Shown here: positions 56,542 through 64,000 of the stretch, in pieces | Layout: every line of letters begins with the position of its first letter | Numbering within the stretch: position 1 is the first letter of the stretch | Assembly: GCF_026723865.1 (NCBI RefSeq) | Contig: NZ_CP113529.1 | Span: forward strand, 5,952,001-6,016,000 | Direction of reading: 5' to 3' | DNA from: Mycobacterium sp. Aquia_216 | Lineage (GTDB): Bacteria; Actinomycetota; Actinomycetes; Mycobacteriales; Mycobacteriaceae | Length of the DNA: 64,000 nt | Position numbers and translations under genes: made by a program | The notes under the pieces: generated by a model | Told to the model about the DNA's origin: nothing | Databases searched by the model: none | Seen by the model: the letters and a program-made list of their open reading frames with translations, nothing else

Positions 56542-57561
56542 GTGACCCGTGCGTCTACCACGCTCGAACCCGCCTTACCGGCTGCACACGGCCCGCTGTC
56601 CACGGCTGTGCAACTCGCGCTGGCCGGACCTCCGTCCGGAGATCATCTCGCGCGGGTCAGCGCATCCGTGCGCGATTCGGATCCCTATGGCCTCGACCTG
56701 CAACTGGCCTTGTGCATGTGTTACGAGCTGCACTACCGGGGTTTTGCCGGCGTCGACCCGGCCTGGGAGTGGAACCCCGACCTGCTGCACCTGCGCGCCG
56801 AACTCGAGCGTGCCTTTCTCGCCGGTGTGCGCCGCGACGTCGGTCCCATCGAACCCAACCGCACCTCGGCTGTGGAGATGGAAGCGATTTCCGTCGAACC
56901 CGTTGACGGCACCGGCCCCTCCTACTACCTGCGCGACACCGGGACGTGGGAGCAGATGCGCGAATACTTCGTGCATCGATCGATGTATCACCTCAAAGAG
57001 GGCGATCCGCACGCCTGGGCGATTCCCCGGCTGACGGGCGGCGCCAAGGCGGCATTCGTGGCCATCGAATTCGACGAGTACGGCGCCGGGCAGCGTCAGC
57101 GGGCACACCAGCAGCTGTTCGCGGATCTGTTGACGGCGGCCGATCTGGACGAAACCTATCTGGGCTACCTCGACGCCGTCCCCGCCGAAGCGCTTGCCGT
57201 GGTGAACTTGATGTCGCTGTTCGGTTTGCACCGCCGGCTGCGTGGTGCGGCCATCGGGCATTTCGCCGCCACGGAGATCACGTCGTCGCCCGGCTCCCGA
57301 CGAATTGCCGAAGCCCTGGAACGGATGGGCGCACCGCGGGCTTGCGGCGCGTTCTACCGCGAACATGTCGAGGCCGACGCCGTGCACGAACAGGTGGTAC
57401 GCCTCGATGTGGTCGGCGATCTCGTCGCACACGATCCCCAGCTGGACCACGACGTCATTTTCGGGATGCGCGCATTGACGGTGGTCGAAGATCGCCTGGC
57501 GGACAAGATGCTGACATCCTGGAAACAGGATCACTCGTCGCTGCGGCGACCGCTCAATTAG
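56542..57561 (+). CDS. Iron-containing redox enzyme family protein (haem-oxygenase-like fold)
   Basis: About 339 residues. The family trait is a helical fold with Glu/His metal ligands. Candidate ligands lie in ELHYRGF, EYFVHRSMYHLKEGDPHAW and EHVEADAVHEQVV, whose ExxxH/HxxE spacing suits a di-iron site. The start is uncertain (GTG 56542 or 56527); the preceding 60 bases are non-coding. It forms a convergent pair with a CDGSH gene, a cluster seen in other actinobacteria. The reaction is unknown; similar proteins oxidise amino acids or fatty acids. Confidence 0.8.
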   Translation: MTRASTTLEPALPAAHGPLSTAVQLALAGPPSGDHLARVSASVRDSDPYGLDLQLALCMCYELHYRGFAGVDPAWEWNPDLLHLRAELERAFLAGVRRDVGPIEPNRTSAVEMEAISVEPVDGTGPSYYLRDTGTWEQMREYFVHRSMYHLKEGDPHAWAIPRLTGGAKAAFVAIEFDEYGAGQRQRAHQQLFADLLTAADLDETYLGYLDAVPAEALAVVNLMSLFGLHRRLRGAAIGHFAATEITSSPGSRRIAEALERMGAPRACGAFYREHVEADAVHEQVVRLDVVGDLVAHDPQLDHDVIFGMRALTVVEDRLADKMLTSWKQDHSSLRRPLN

Positions 57562-57564
57562 CCC

Positions 57565-57774
57565 TCAATTAGGCTTTGCGCCAACGCCTTCGACCTGCCG
57601 GCAGCGCCGGTGGCTGGTGTCGCACAACGGAAATTCCCTGCTCCGCCCGCAGGTGCAGATGGCCACCATGAATCGGTCGGATTCGACGACGGCGCCGTCA
57701 TCGACTTCAATGCGCACTGGCCCCTGCACCAGGATCGGGCCTTTGGGCACCACGCGCACCCGCGTCCCGCTCAT
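57565..57774 (-). CDS. CDGSH-type iron-sulfur protein
   Basis: 69 residues. The cluster ligands are C40, C42, C51 and H55 in CTCGRSREFPLCDTSH, the C-x-C-x8-C-x3-H pattern of CDGSH [2Fe-2S] proteins (three Cys and one His). Such proteins carry electrons or iron-sulfur clusters. It overlaps the methyltransferase gene by four bases and converges on the iron redox enzyme gene, suggesting a shared redox function. Confidence 0.9.
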   Translation of the reverse strand: MSGTRVRVVPKGPILVQGPVRIEVDDGAVVESDRFMVAICTCGRSREFPLCDTSHRRCRQVEGVGAKPN

Positions 57775-58463
57775 AGCTTGTCCGCCCGGATCACCACCAG
57801 ATCCTCTTCCCGGCAGCCGCGCCGCACCAGGCCAATCTCCTCCAGCCAGCCGGCCCGCTGCATCAGCACGGGGCCAAATGGAATTCTTTGGCAGGCAACC
57901 ACTTCGGCGTCCAATCCGGTCGATCGCAAGCAGTCCAGCGAACGGTGCACACTAGCCAGAGCCGACTGCGCTAGCAGTAGGGAACCGCCGTCGCACAATA
58001 GGTTTGACGCCGACGCGCAGAGCGGGTCCAGCACCAGCCGCCCGTCGGAACCGGCATTCCATGCCCACGACGGGCCGATACCCGGCGTGACGATGTCGAT
58101 GTCGTCCTCCGGCGGAGTCGGCACGTAAGGCGGGTTGGCCACCACCACCTCGAACGGCGCGCACCCCAGGGCGGCGATCAGTGAGCCTTGCCGAACGTCG
58201 ATGTCGACTCCCGCGATAATCGCGTTGCCTTCGGCCGAATGCACCGCATGCGGGCAGATGTCGAATGCCGTGACACTGGCACAACCCATTTCGGCCGCGG
58301 CGATCGCGGCAAATCCGCTTCCCGTACACAGATCTAGGACTCGGCGACCGGGGATCAATCCGCTGTATTGCATTGCGCTAACCAGCAATCGAGAGTCGTC
58401 TTGAGGCTGATACACCGCAGGCACCGCCAAAAGGTCAGGAGTGAGGGGATACGTGCTGGTCAA
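57771..58463 (-). CDS. HemK2/MTQ2-like methyltransferase
   Basis: About 230 residues from TTG 58463; the upstream open frame to 58529 has no good start. The SAM motif VLDLCTGSGFAAIAAAE and the catalytic NPPY in VVANPPYVPTPPEDD mark a class I N5-glutamine methyltransferase of the HemK type. In actinobacteria this group is linked to small CDGSH and iron redox proteins, as here. The true methylated target is unknown. Confidence 0.82.
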   Translation of the reverse strand: MTSTYPLTPDLLAVPAVYQPQDDSRLLVSAMQYSGLIPGRRVLDLCTGSGFAAIAAAEMGCASVTAFDICPHAVHSAEGNAIIAGVDIDVRQGSLIAALGCAPFEVVVANPPYVPTPPEDDIDIVTPGIGPSWAWNAGSDGRLVLDPLCASASNLLCDGGSLLLAQSALASVHRSLDCLRSTGLDAEVVACQRIPFGPVLMQRAGWLEEIGLVRRGCREEDLVVIRADKL

Positions 58464-58562
58464 CGGTGGGCCTCTCGGGTAATCACCGTGGCGATCACGG
58501 CATTGTTTGTGGATAATTCCCACAAACAATGCGTTGAAACGGCCAACCCGCCTGCCGCTGGC

Positions 58563-59117
58563 TTAACCCGTTGCAGCGTGCGCGAATTGCTTGATGAGGG
58601 TCGCGCAAAAGGCCGGCAGGTCTGCCGGCGAGCGACTGGTGATCAAATTGCCGTCGATGACGACTTCCTCATCGACGACACGCGCGCCCGCATTGCGCAG
58701 GTCGGTCCGAATGCTGGGATAGGAGGTGAGGGTTCGTCCGGAAACTACCCCCGCTTCCACCAGCGTCAACGGCCCGTGACAGATGGCTGCGACCGGCTTT
58801 CCCGAGCCCACGAAGTCACGGACGAACGAGACGGCGGTCGCGTCCATGCGCAGCTTGTCGGGGTTCACCGTGCCGCCAGGAAGAACCAGACCGTCGAACT
58901 CGTCCACCGAGGCGGCCGAGACCGCACGGTCGACCGTGAACCGTCCCGCCGGTTCGAGATCGTGCTCGCGCGCCTGGATTTCCCCGGCCTTCAACGAGAG
59001 AACTTCGACCCGGGCGCCGGCCTGTTTCAGAGCCGCACGTGGCTGTTCGAGTTCCACCTTTTCCACGCCGTCAGTCGCAAGAATGGCGATTGTCTTGCCC
59101 TGCAGTTCGTTTGGCAT
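58563..59117 (-). CDS. DJ-1/PfpI-family type 1 glutamine amidotransferase-like protein
   Basis: 184 residues. The nucleophilic cysteine is C113 in AAICHGP, after the elbow strand, with Glu19-region (VEKVELEQPR) as its partner. PfpI-family proteins are proteases, glyoxalases or deglycases and often stress genes. An AAAGGAGA site lies upstream of ATG 59117, a strong ribosome site. It is a single-gene unit on the minus strand. Confidence 0.9.
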   Translation of the reverse strand: MPNELQGKTIAILATDGVEKVELEQPRAALKQAGARVEVLSLKAGEIQAREHDLEPAGRFTVDRAVSAASVDEFDGLVLPGGTVNPDKLRMDATAVSFVRDFVGSGKPVAAICHGPLTLVEAGVVSGRTLTSYPSIRTDLRNAGARVVDEEVVIDGNLITSRSPADLPAFCATLIKQFAHAATG

Positions 59118-59157
59118 CGTATTCTCCTTTCACGGATGGTCTTCGCGGATAGCCAGG

Positions 59158-60144
59158 CTAGGGCGATTCCGACCGCAGCGCCGCTAGTAAAGGTTCTGCC
59201 GCTTCTTTGAGGAACAGATCTTGTGTTTGACCGCCGATCTGGATCAGCGCGATGTCGGTGAAGCCGGCTTCCCAGTAGGGCCGGACGGCGTTCACGATCG
59301 CGTCCAGGTCCGGTCCGCACGGGATGGCATCGGCGACGTCTTCGGGACGCACGAACTGGGTCGCGCCGGCGAAACCGGCCGGCGTCGGCAAGTCGGCGTT
59401 GACCGCCCACCCACCGCCGAACCAGCGGAACTGGTCATGCGCGCGTTCGATCGCGGCGTCACGGTCGGGATCCCAGCACACCGGTATCTGCCCGACCACT
59501 CGGCCGCCTTCGGTTCCGTTGGCGGCCTGCCGGGCCATATGCCAGGAGTCCACCAGGTCCTTGTCGGGCTGCACCGCGATCAGATGATCGGCGAGCTTGG
59601 CGAACTTCTCGACGCTCTTCGCGCCGCTCATCGCCACGCCGAGACCGACCGGAATCTCGGGCACGTCCCACAGCCGCGCGGAGTCAACCTGAAAATAGTC
59701 GCCGCGCCAGTTCACCAGCCGGCCGCCGAACAGCTCGCGGATGATTTTGATGGCTTCGCGCAGCATGTCTTGGCGCCGATCGATGGTGGGCCAGCCCTTG
59801 CCGACAACGTGTTCGTTGAGGTTCTCCCCGCTACCCAATCCGAGCGTGAACCGCCCATCGGCAAGGATCTGCACGGTGGCGGCCTGTTGGGCGACGACCG
59901 CGGGGTGATAGCGGATCGTCGGGCAGGTGACATAGGTGTACAGGTCCACCCGCTCGGTAGCGTGTGCCACGGCGCCCAGCACCGCCCAGGCGTTGGGCGC
60001 ATGCCCCTGTGACGTCAGCCACGGCGAGAAGTGGTCACTGCAGACCTCGAAGTCAAATCCGCGCTGCTCGGCCGAAACCGCATATTGCACAAGATCTTTG
60101 GGCCCGCTCTGCTCGGTCATCAAGGTATAGCCGAACTTGGTCAT
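59158..60144 (-). CDS. F420-dependent LLM-class oxidoreductase
   Basis: 328 residues from ATG 60144 (MTKFGYTLMTEQ). The luciferase-like fold is shown by SDHFSPW, LYTYVTCPTIRYHPAVVAQQAATV and LGLGSGENLNEHVVG, which is the TIGR03557-type subgroup related to F420-dependent glucose-6-phosphate dehydrogenase. It oxidises or reduces a substrate with F420 as hydride carrier; the substrate is unknown. The open frame upstream to 60177 is not needed. Confidence 0.88.
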   Translation of the reverse strand: MTKFGYTLMTEQSGPKDLVQYAVSAEQRGFDFEVCSDHFSPWLTSQGHAPNAWAVLGAVAHATERVDLYTYVTCPTIRYHPAVVAQQAATVQILADGRFTLGLGSGENLNEHVVGKGWPTIDRRQDMLREAIKIIRELFGGRLVNWRGDYFQVDSARLWDVPEIPVGLGVAMSGAKSVEKFAKLADHLIAVQPDKDLVDSWHMARQAANGTEGGRVVGQIPVCWDPDRDAAIERAHDQFRWFGGGWAVNADLPTPAGFAGATQFVRPEDVADAIPCGPDLDAIVNAVRPYWEAGFTDIALIQIGGQTQDLFLKEAAEPLLAALRSESP

Positions 60145-60195
60145 AGCAGCACGGGTACCCGGGTCCGACGGACGCAAACCACCCGCCGCGAGCGG

Positions 60196-60660
60196 TTAAA
60201 GCCGCTCTTTGACCGCCGCCGAGAGCCGGGCACCGTCGGCTTTGCCGGCCGCGATCGTGGTCGCGGCCTTCATGACCTGTCCCATCTGCTTCATGCCGGG
60301 GCGCTCGCCGATCGCCTCAGCAACCTGGGCGATGGCGGTGTCGACCACGTCAGCTACCTCGGCCTCGGTGAGCGGCGCGGGCAGATACTCGTCGATGATT
60401 CGCGCCTCGGCGTGCTCGTTGGCGGCGAGCTCGCCGCGGCCGTTTTGGGTGTAGATCTCGGCAGCCTCGCCACGCTTGCGGGATTCCCGGGCGAATACCT
60501 TGAGGATTTCGTCATCGGTGAGTTCCCTCGCCTGCTTGCCGGAAACTTCCTCGGTCTGGATCGCGGCCAGCAACATGCGCAGGGTCGCGGTCCGCAACTT
60601 ATCCTGGGTCTTCATCGCCCCGGTGAGGTCCGCCCGAAGCCGGGCTTTGAGTTCCGCCAT
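60196..60660 (-). CDS. GatB/YqeY-domain protein (Rv3688c homologue)
   Basis: 154 residues from ATG 60660, the same as the family length. The sequence has the GatB/YqeY pattern (LKARLRADLTGAMKTQDKLRTATLRMLLAAI and PGMKQMGQVMKAATTIAAGKADGARLSAAV), a helical domain also found at the end of the amidotransferase GatB. It may bind tRNA, but its function is not known. This gene returns the region to the conserved gene order. Confidence 0.92.
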   Translation of the reverse strand: MAELKARLRADLTGAMKTQDKLRTATLRMLLAAIQTEEVSGKQARELTDDEILKVFARESRKRGEAAEIYTQNGRGELAANEHAEARIIDEYLPAPLTEAEVADVVDTAIAQVAEAIGERPGMKQMGQVMKAATTIAAGKADGARLSAAVKERL

Positions 60661-60801
60661 GCTGGAGACGCTACGCGCCCGGACGGCGCGGAGACTGCGC
60701 AGGCCAGCGGGGGGCTGGGCGCGAAACCGGGGAAGATTGAGAAATGCCCCGACCGTCGACAGGATGGAGCCCATGACCAACGACGACGGCTGCCGGACAC
60801 G

Positions 60802-62100
60802 GTGAGCGCGCTACCACCTGGCTATCCGGGTAGTCCCCCGCCGGGAAGGCCCACACCCGACGGCTTTCTGCCACCGGCCTACGGCATGCCGCCCGCCGAC
60901 GGCGGTCCGCCGCCCAGCTACGGGCCCCCGCCTGGTTACAGCCCGCCATCCGGCTACCCGCCCCCTGGTTACGGGCCGCCATCCGGCTACCCGCCGCCCG
61001 GCTACGGCCCGCCCTATGGTTATGTGCCCCCACCTGGCTACGGCCCGCCCCCCGGTTACGGCGCGCCCCCCGGCTACGGACCATCGCGCGGCCCGCAGTA
61101 CGGCTCGCCCCAGCTGGCCCCGGGAGCGATCAAACCCGGAATCATCCCCCTTCGCCCGTTGAGCCTCAGCGACATCTTCAACGGCGCGGTCGGCTACATC
61201 CGCACCAACCCGAAGGCCACGTTGGGGTTGACCGCGATAGTCGTCGTGGCGATGCAGATCATTTCGTTGATCGCCACCGTCGGACCGATCGCCGCCTTCG
61301 GCGGGCTTAGGAGCGACCGATCAGCGGACATGAACTGGGGAGTCGTCGGCGCGTGGTTCGGTTCGATGGGGGTCGGCGTCCTGGTCACCTGGCTGGGCGG
61401 CATGCTGCTGTCCGGAATGCTCACCGTCATCGTCGGGCGCGCGGTATTCGGGGCACCGATCACGATCGGTGAGACGTGGGTCAGAATCCGGGGGCGGCTG
61501 GTTCCATTGCTCGGCCTCGCGCTGCTGGAGGCTGCCGTCATCGGGGTTCTGTTCGGGCTGTCGGCGGTGGTCATCGCGCTGATTGCGGCGATCGGTAATG
61601 CGGCCGCGGCGGTGCTGCTGGGTGTCCCGCTATTCATCGCCATGATCGCGCTGATGGTGTATCTGTACATGATCGTGCTGTTCGCACCGGTGCTGATCGT
61701 GCTGGAGCGACTGCCGGTACTCGACGCGATCACCAGATCCTTTGCGCTGCTTCGCAATGGCTTCTGGAGGGTACTGGGCATCCGGGTGCTGACGTTCATC
61801 GTGGTCGGTGTCGTGTCCGGCGCGATCAGCGCACCGTTCAGCATCGTCGGCCAGGTGATGCTCGCCGGAATGCCGTCCACCGGAATCCTGCTGCTGGGCA
61901 CCGCGATCGCGTCCGTCGGATCGGCGATCGGCCAGATCATCACGGCGCCGTTCAACGCAGGCGTCGTCGTGTTGCTCTACACCGACCGTCGCATCCGTGC
62001 CGAGGCATTCGATTTGGTACTGCAATCCGGCGCCGCGAGCGGCCGCTACGCAGCCGACTCGACCGACAGCCTCTGGCTGACCCGGCCCTTTCCGGGCTGA
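60802..62100 (+). CDS. Gly/Pro/Tyr-rich multi-helix membrane protein (Rv3689 homologue)
   Basis: About 432 residues (Rv3689 has 451). The first 115 residues are a low-complexity GYPP/GYGPP repeat, then a short linker and six membrane helices (about residues 140-400), in a fold like the glycerophosphoryl diester phosphodiesterase membrane domain. GTG 60802 gives the typical start MSALPPGYPG. Function is unknown. It begins an operon with the DUF4129, DUF4350 and MoxR genes. Confidence 0.85.
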   Translation: MSALPPGYPGSPPPGRPTPDGFLPPAYGMPPADGGPPPSYGPPPGYSPPSGYPPPGYGPPSGYPPPGYGPPYGYVPPPGYGPPPGYGAPPGYGPSRGPQYGSPQLAPGAIKPGIIPLRPLSLSDIFNGAVGYIRTNPKATLGLTAIVVVAMQIISLIATVGPIAAFGGLRSDRSADMNWGVVGAWFGSMGVGVLVTWLGGMLLSGMLTVIVGRAVFGAPITIGETWVRIRGRLVPLLGLALLEAAVIGVLFGLSAVVIALIAAIGNAAAAVLLGVPLFIAMIALMVYLYMIVLFAPVLIVLERLPVLDAITRSFALLRNGFWRVLGIRVLTFIVVGVVSGAISAPFSIVGQVMLAGMPSTGILLLGTAIASVGSAIGQIITAPFNAGVVVLLYTDRRIRAEAFDLVLQSGAASGRYAADSTDSLWLTRPFPG

Positions 62101-62112
62101 GCGGCGACGACA

Positions 62113-62766
62113 GTGCCTTCTATCGACATCGACCGCGATGCCGCACATCAAGCCGCACAGGACGAACTCAGCAAACCGATATACACCAAGGCGTCCGCGA
62201 TGCAACAGCTTCTCGATTGGATCAACGAGATGCTGTACCGGCTGCTGCAGACAAGCGCCTCGATACCCGGCGGTTGGTTGACCACCGCGGTACTGCTTAC
62301 CCTGCTGGCCATCGCGGTCATCGTCGCCGTCCACATCGCTCGCCGCACCATGCGCAGTAGGCGACGCGGCGACTACCGGCTGTTCGAAGCCGTCCAGCTC
62401 ACCGCGGCGCAACACCGTGATACCGCGGAACGTTATGCAGCAGAGGGGAATTGGACCGCGGCCATTCGTCACAGATTGCGCGCCATCGCCCGTCAGCTCG
62501 AAGAGACCGGTGTACTGAATCCCGCGCCCGGCCGTACCGCCAACGAGCTGGCGCGCGACGCCGGCGAGGTGCTGCCCCACCTGACAGACGAATTGTCCAG
62601 GGCAGCAACGGCGTTCAACGATGTCACCTACGGCGAAGTGCCCGGGACCCAATCCGCCTATCAGCTGATCGTTGACCTCGACGACCACTTGCGCATGCGG
62701 GCGCCTGCCGCTGCAGCCGCGGCCGGGTATCAAGCCCCGGTTCAATCGTGGGCGCAGGTGCGATGA
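62113..62766 (+). CDS. DUF4129 membrane protein (Rv3690 homologue)
   Basis: 217 residues, the same length as Rv3690. One membrane helix (residues 54-77) separates an N-terminal domain from a C-terminal DUF4129 region with YAAEGNWTAAIRHRLRAIARQLEETG. DUF4129 proteins lie beside MoxR ATPases and transglutaminase-like proteins. The stop overlaps the next start by four bases (ATGA). Confidence 0.88.
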   Translation: MPSIDIDRDAAHQAAQDELSKPIYTKASAMQQLLDWINEMLYRLLQTSASIPGGWLTTAVLLTLLAIAVIVAVHIARRTMRSRRRGDYRLFEAVQLTAAQHRDTAERYAAEGNWTAAIRHRLRAIARQLEETGVLNPAPGRTANELARDAGEVLPHLTDELSRAATAFNDVTYGEVPGTQSAYQLIVDLDDHLRMRAPAAAAAAGYQAPVQSWAQVR

Positions 62767-63905
62767 TGGCCACGATCACGTCCCGGCCCGTGGCCGCGAC
62801 CAGCGGACGACGGCGGTCGTGGCGCGGGGTAACGCTCGCGCTGGTTGCGCTCGCGCTCATCGCCTGGATCGGTGCGTACCTGACCGCGCCGCGACCGGGT
62901 GCTCGCATGGACCCGGTGTCGACCGGACCCGACGGGGCCCACGCGCTGGTGGCCCTGCTGCGCGACGGCGGTGTCGACGTTGTGGTGGCCGATAGCGTCG
63001 CCGACGTCGAACGGGCGGCCCGCCCCGACACACTGATCCTGCTGGCGCAGAGCCAGTACCTGACGGAAGACATGCTGGAGCGGCTGGCCAAGGCACCCGG
63101 CGACGTGCTCCTGGTCGAGCCGACCGCGCGGACCCGCGAGGCGCTGCTGCCGGGCGTGCGCACCTCCGGCGCCAGCGGCTTTGACAGCGATCCGAATTGC
63201 TCTCTGCGCGAGGCTACTCGGGCCGGATCGGTTCGATTCGGGCCGAGCGACACCTTCGACGTCAAAGACAACCGGGTAATCACCCGCTGCTACGACGGGA
63301 TACTGATCCGCTTCCGGGACAACGGGCGCACCGTCACAGCGGTCGGCAGCAGCGACTTCATGACCAACGAGGCCCTGGCGCAGGCGGGCAACGCCGCCCT
63401 GGCGATGAACCTCGCGGGCGACCGGCCACGCCTCATCTGGTACGCGCCCACCCATATAGAAGGTGAAAGCTCTTCCACGACTTCAATTTTCGACCTGATT
63501 CCGGATAACGTGAACTGGATCGTCTGGCAACTCTGGGTGGTGGTACTGCTAGTTGCCCTATGGAAGGGCCGCCGTCCCGGCCCGCTGGTGGCTGAGGACT
63601 TGCCCGTCGTGGTCCGCGCATCGGAGACCGTGGAGGGCCGCGGCCGGCTGTACCGATCCCGCCGGGCCCGCGATCGCGCCGCCGCCGCACTGCGCACCGC
63701 GACACTGCAACGGCTGCTGCCAAGGCTCGGCCTGGGCACCGGTGCGCAAGCGCAGGCGGTGACGATGACCGTCGCCCAGCGCACCGGGATCGACGCGGGA
63801 TTTGTTTCCCATCAGCTGTTCGGCCCACCGCCGGGCACCGACAACGACCTGCTCCAACTCGCACGTGCGCTCGACGAAATCGAAAGGCAGGTCACCAACT
63901 CGTGA
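62763..63905 (+). CDS. DUF4350 membrane protein (Rv3691 homologue)
   Basis: About 380 residues. A first membrane helix (VTLALVALALIAWIGAYLTAP) is followed by a periplasmic domain with conserved DPVSTGPDGAHALVALLRDGGVDVVVAD, then a second helix (NWIVWQLWVVVLLVALW) and a basic cytoplasmic tail. DUF4350 proteins are the partners of DUF4129 and MoxR proteins. Translation is coupled on both sides (ATGA and GTGA overlaps). Confidence 0.88.
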   Translation: MMATITSRPVAATSGRRRSWRGVTLALVALALIAWIGAYLTAPRPGARMDPVSTGPDGAHALVALLRDGGVDVVVADSVADVERAARPDTLILLAQSQYLTEDMLERLAKAPGDVLLVEPTARTREALLPGVRTSGASGFDSDPNCSLREATRAGSVRFGPSDTFDVKDNRVITRCYDGILIRFRDNGRTVTAVGSSDFMTNEALAQAGNAALAMNLAGDRPRLIWYAPTHIEGESSSTTSIFDLIPDNVNWIVWQLWVVVLLVALWKGRRPGPLVAEDLPVVVRASETVEGRGRLYRSRRARDRAAAALRTATLQRLLPRLGLGTGAQAQAVTMTVAQRTGIDAGFVSHQLFGPPPGTDNDLLQLARALDEIERQVTNS

Positions 63906-64000
63906 CACAATCCCCGTCCACCTCGCAAGCCGTTACCGCACCATCCCCGGACGCCGACTCGGCGCGAGATGCACTGCTGGCTTTGCGCGGTGAACTCGCC
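63902..64000 (+). CDS. moxR2: MoxR-family ATPase MoxR2 (N-terminus, partial)
   Basis: Only the first 33 codons are in the window: MTQSPSTSQAVTAPSPDADSARDALLALRGELA. GTG 63902 overlaps the stop of the DUF4350 gene by four bases. The end DALLALRGELA is the usual approach to the AAA+ domain of MoxR2 (Rv3692), which works as a chaperone for membrane or periplasmic proteins with the genes before it. Confidence 0.8.
   Translation, partial: MTQSPSTSQAVTAPSPDADSARDALLALRGELA

Noticed and set aside
47398-60195. Prophage or integrative element beside tRNA-Pro
   Set aside because: No integrase, transposase, phage structural gene or repeated tRNA end is visible, so only an accessory block is reported.

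Overview
The window is high-GC mycobacterial chromosome. Gene order follows the Mycobacterium tuberculosis segment Rv3631 to Rv3692 almost gene for gene: galE1, a class III cyclase, topA, cspA, a tad cluster, dppABCD, acs, marP, nth, crp, whiB4, ponA2, cds1, rsfB, moxR2. The PE/PE_PGRS genes that M. tuberculosis carries near the Rv3649 helicase and Rv3651 are absent. Several blocks are present that I do not remember from M. tuberculosis, so a non-tuberculous mycobacterium is likely. The species cannot be fixed from the sequence. Orthologue names are from memory of family and gene order; no search was run.

Layout. 1-3.2 kb: end of a glycosyltransferase operon, galE1 and a membrane protein. 3.2-5.4 kb: two small secreted or membrane proteins, tRNA-Thr(CGT) and the DNA polymerase III delta-prime subunit. 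5.5-15.1 kb: membrane adenylate cyclase, topA, cspA with a strong terminator, a DUF1998 helicase and the Rv3651 homologue. 15.1-19.7 kb: a tightly overlapping minus-strand tad/Flp pilus-like operon. 19.7-21.4 kb: a HAD phosphatase flanked by two non-coding RNAs, a 6C RNA on the minus strand and an Ms1/MTS2823-type RNA on the plus strand. 21.4-27.3 kb: a Fic-like protein with a degenerate motif, and dppDCBA. 27.4-39.5 kb: acs, envelope proteases, repair and redox enzymes and the cAMP receptor crp. 39.6-47.4 kb: Get3-like ATPases, whiB4, ponA2, cds1 and tRNA-Pro(CGG). 47.5-60.1 kb: an accessory block. 60.2-64 kb: the Rv3688c-Rv3692 membrane/MoxR operon, cut by the window end.

The most notable part is 48.7-56.5 kb. 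Next to rsfB (the anti-anti-sigma factor known to act on the SigF system) lies a complete stressosome operon: RsbR-like, RsbS, RsbT kinase and RsbX phosphatase. It ends in one 745-residue protein that joins an RsbU-type N-terminal domain, PAS, GAF, SpoIIE phosphatase and an RsbW-like ATPase domain. A UsfY-like gene, a DUF4193 gene with a SigF-like promoter, a DUF6328 gene and a frameshifted relic of a large cyclase/ATPase regulator lie just upstream. Together these look like a stress-sensing partner-switch system built beside rsfB.

Three genes also form a possible cAMP circuit: the cyclase that makes cAMP, Crp that senses it, and acs, whose product is controlled by cAMP-dependent acetylation in mycobacteria.
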